NCBI GenBank assembly: GCA_963730535.1 | Contig: CAVSRU010000011.1 | Coordinates: forward strand, 62,001-126,000 | Direction: 5' to 3' | Length of the DNA stretch: 64,000 bases | Source: DASSUW01 sp963730535 | Lineage (GTDB): Bacteria; Actinomycetota; Thermoleophilia; Solirubrobacterales; Solirubrobacteraceae | Shown here: positions 62,374-64,000 of the stretch, one piece after another | How the letters are laid out: the number at the start of each line of letters is the position of its first letter | Position numbering within the stretch: position 1 is the first letter of the stretch | The notes under the pieces: generated by a model | What the model was told of the DNA's origin: nothing | The model's database searches: none | The model's input: only the letters and a program-made list of their open reading frames with translations | Program-made: the position numbers and the translations under genes

Positions 62374-63266
62374 ACCACCGGTCCGGCCGTGAGCACGTGC
62401 GAGCCGAGCGGCCGGCCGAGCACCTCCTGCGCCGCGCGCGCGGCCTCCAGCACGGCCTCCAGCGACACGCCGGTCTCGACACCCATCTCGTGCAGCATCG
62501 ACACGAGGTCCTCGGTCGCGATGTTGCCGGTCGCGCCGCGCGGCACCGGGCAGCCGCCGAGCTCGCCGAAGCTCGACTCGAAGCTGCGCACGCCCGCGTC
62601 GAGCGCGGCGAGGACGTTGGCCAGACCCTGCCCGCGCGTGTTGTGGAAGTGCGCGGTCAGCTCGACCTCGTCGCCCAGCGCCGAGCGTACGGCCGGGAAG
62701 AACTCGCGCACCTGCGCCGGGTTGGCCATCCCGGTCGTGTCTCCGAAGCCGACCTCCTGGGCGCCGGCGTCGCGCAGCGCGCGGGCGATCTCGATCACCC
62801 GCTCGACCGGCACGTGCCCCTCGTAGGGACACCCGAACGCGACCGAGATCACGCCCTCGCAGCGCAGTCCCTCCTCGCGCGCCCGGCCCAGCACGCGCTC
62901 GAGCCCGGCCAGCGACTCGGCGATCGACCGGTTCACGTTCGCGCGGTTGTGGGACTCGGTGGCGGACAGGAAGACGTTGACCTCGTGGAACCGCTCCCGC
63001 TGGCGCAGCGCGTTCTCCAGCCCGCGCTCGTTCGGGATCAGCACGGAGAGCGACACGTCGTCCGGCACGTCGATGCGCGACAGCACCTCGGCCCCGTCCG
63101 CCAGCTGCGGGATCACGTCGGGCCGCACGAAGCTCGTGACCTCGAGTCGCTTCAGCCCCGAGGCCGCCAGCAGCTCGATCAGCCGCACCTTCTCGTCGGT
63201 CGGCACCACCTCGGGCTCGTTCTGGAACCCGTCCCGGGGACCGACCTCGCGGATCGCGACACGCAC
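62355..63266 (-). CDS. Hydroxymethylglutaryl-CoA lyase
   Basis: 303-residue TIM-barrel DRE-TIM metallolyase that splits HMG-CoA into acetoacetate and acetyl-CoA, last step of leucine degradation. IREVGPRDGFQNE (catalytic Arg/Asp), EVTSFVRPDVIPQLAD, GDTTGMANPAQV, HFHNTRGQGLAN and the Cys loop GGCPVPRGATGNIATEDLV. GTG 63266 with a TAAGAT box 13 nt upstream. Could pair with the acyl-CoA carboxylase and enoyl-CoA hydratase genes at 54-58 kb. Confidence 0.92.
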   Translation of the reverse strand: MRVAIREVGPRDGFQNEPEVVPTDEKVRLIELLAASGLKRLEVTSFVRPDVIPQLADGAEVLSRIDVPDDVSLSVLIPNERGLENALRQRERFHEVNVFLSATESHNRANVNRSIAESLAGLERVLGRAREEGLRCEGVISVAFGCPYEGHVPVERVIEIARALRDAGAQEVGFGDTTGMANPAQVREFFPAVRSALGDEVELTAHFHNTRGQGLANVLAALDAGVRSFESSFGELGGCPVPRGATGNIATEDLVSMLHEMGVETGVSLEAVLEAARAAQEVLGRPLGSHVLTAGPVVWNSPS

Positions 63267-63342
63267 GCGGAGGATCTTAGGATCAGGCCGGATCCATCGA
63301 TCATCGTGGATGAATCAGCGTCGTAGGCCCGGTCAGGCGTCG

Positions 63343-63388
63343 ATCGGCCGAGCATCGACGTGGCGGGTCACTTGGGTGCTCGGCCGAT
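63343..63388 (-). terminator. Hairpin between the SDR and HMG-CoA lyase genes
   Basis: Perfect 12-bp inverted repeat ATCGGCCGAGCA / TGCTCGGCCGAT with a 22-nt loop, 57 nt after the SDR stop on the minus strand. No T-run. The rest of the 178-bp gap shows nothing further. Confidence 0.5.
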
Positions 63389-63444
63389 TGCCGAATGGCC
63401 GTGCATACGGCGTTGATTCGCCGCGAGAGTCGATGGATGCGGCC

Positions 63445-64000
63445 TCAGGCCATCGAGAGGCCGCCGGAGACGTTGAGCGTCTGGCCGGTGACATACGAGG
63501 CGTCGTCGGAGGCCAGGAAGGCGATCGCCGCCGCCACCTCCTCCGGCTGCCCGATCCGGCGCATGCTCGTGGCGGCGATCATCCCCTGCATGAGCCGCTC
63601 GCCGATCTCGCCGAGCTGCTCGGGGGCGGCGGTGAGGAGCGGCGTCTCGATCGGCCCGGGCGCGACGGCGTTGACCCGCACGCCGAGCCGCGAGGACTCG
63701 CGCGCCACCGCGCGCGTGAAACCGATCACCCCCGCCTTGGCCGCCGAGTAGACCGCCGAGCCCTGCGAGCCGACGCGGCCCGCCTCGGACGCGACGTTGA
63801 CGATCGCGCCCGCGCCCCGGCGCTGCATCCCCTCCAGCGCCGCGTGGGTTACGGCGATCGTGCCCCGCAGGTTGACCCCCAAGACGTGGTCCCACAGCCC
63901 CTCGTCGGTGTGGACGAAGAACGCGAACCGGTCGGTGCCGGCGTTGTTGACGAGCACGTCGAGCGGGCCGAGCGCCTCCTCGGCCGCTGCCACCCCGGCC
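63445..64000 (-). CDS. SDR 3-oxoacyl reductase-type protein (partial)
   Basis: C-terminal 185 residues of a classical SDR, cut by the right edge; the frame stays open to base 64000. VLVNNAGTDRF, NLRGTIAVTHAAL, Ser in VNVASEAGRVG, catalytic YSAAK, VNAVAPGPIETPLL and the C-terminus ASYVTGQTLNVSGGLSMA are intact. FabG-like or hydroxyacyl-CoA dehydrogenase function. The nucleotide-binding N-terminus lies outside the window. Confidence 0.92.
   Translation of the reverse strand, partial: AGVAAAEEALGPLDVLVNNAGTDRFAFFVHTDEGLWDHVLGVNLRGTIAVTHAALEGMQRRGAGAIVNVASEAGRVGSQGSAVYSAAKAGVIGFTRAVARESSRLGVRVNAVAPGPIETPLLTAAPEQLGEIGERLMQGMIAATSMRRIGQPEEVAAAIAFLASDDASYVTGQTLNVSGGLSMA

Noticed and set aside
63267..63444. 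Small gene in the gap before HMG-CoA lyase
   Set aside because: No ORF with plausible start context; only a hairpin is present.

Overview
This is a GC-rich chromosomal segment (about 70% G+C by eye) from an actinobacterium, most likely of the Thermoleophilia/Solirubrobacterales type. That placement is an inference from base composition, leaderless starts, an NhaA-DsbA fusion, DUF2630/DUF5335/DUF2267 proteins and OpcA beside G6PDH. There is no rRNA, no CRISPR array and no intact insertion sequence. Genes are dense and often overlap by ATGA or GTGA.

Layout. (1) 0-7.5 kb: end of a Clp/Hsp100 ATPase, small stress-type proteins, an aldo/keto reductase, cytochrome bd oxidase (cydAB) and a cysteine-free ribosomal protein S4. 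(2) 7.5-12.3 kb: Kup potassium uptake divergent from an NhaA-DsbA antiporter, then 6-phosphogluconate dehydrogenase. (3) 12.3-26.4 kb: a large LuxR/MalT-type regulator with a broken DUF2294 gene, a decayed gene, a PfkB kinase, an aldose 1-epimerase behind a 16-codon leader ORF, a cyclase, a UBP zinc finger convergent with a cyclic-nucleotide-binding/thioredoxin-reductase-like flavoprotein, glucose dehydrogenase, NDH-2, two GT4 enzymes (one TreT-like) and a universal stress protein. (4) 26.4-41.3 kb: a stress island with a sugar transporter, HdeD-type protein, three DUF2267 proteins, a DUF3467-like protein, a double USP, a second decayed LuxR next to an intact DUF2294 gene, Hsp20, MscS channel, zwf, opcA, a CBS site-2 protease and a sigma-70-family factor. 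(5) 41.3-47.2 kb: LysR effector domain, BNR-repeat protein plus MoaD/ThiS, a LuxR ATPase regulator and a NarL-type response regulator. (6) 47.2-50 kb: five tRNAs, an SDR and a truncated LAGLIDADG-like gene. (7) 50-64 kb: housekeeping and catabolism: inositol monophosphatase, amidase, acyl-CoA carboxylase carboxyltransferase, Rieske-DUF2231 protein, enoyl-CoA hydratase, an amidohydrolase/DUF59/alcohol dehydrogenase operon known from propane-monooxygenase clusters, a 238-bp palindromic element, MurB, HMG-CoA lyase and a partial SDR.

Two features cut across the region. Most first genes of transcription units carry a TTGNNN-N16-TAYNNN promoter whose TA lies 11-17 nt before the start codon, so their mRNAs should be leaderless. 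Operon-internal genes instead use stop/start overlaps or a Shine-Dalgarno sequence. Second, conserved proteins are interrupted by about 22 frameshifts, nearly all one base too many, clustered at 37.4-44.9 kb. These look more like sequence error than gene death, so those genes are annotated as whole CDSs with the breaks described.
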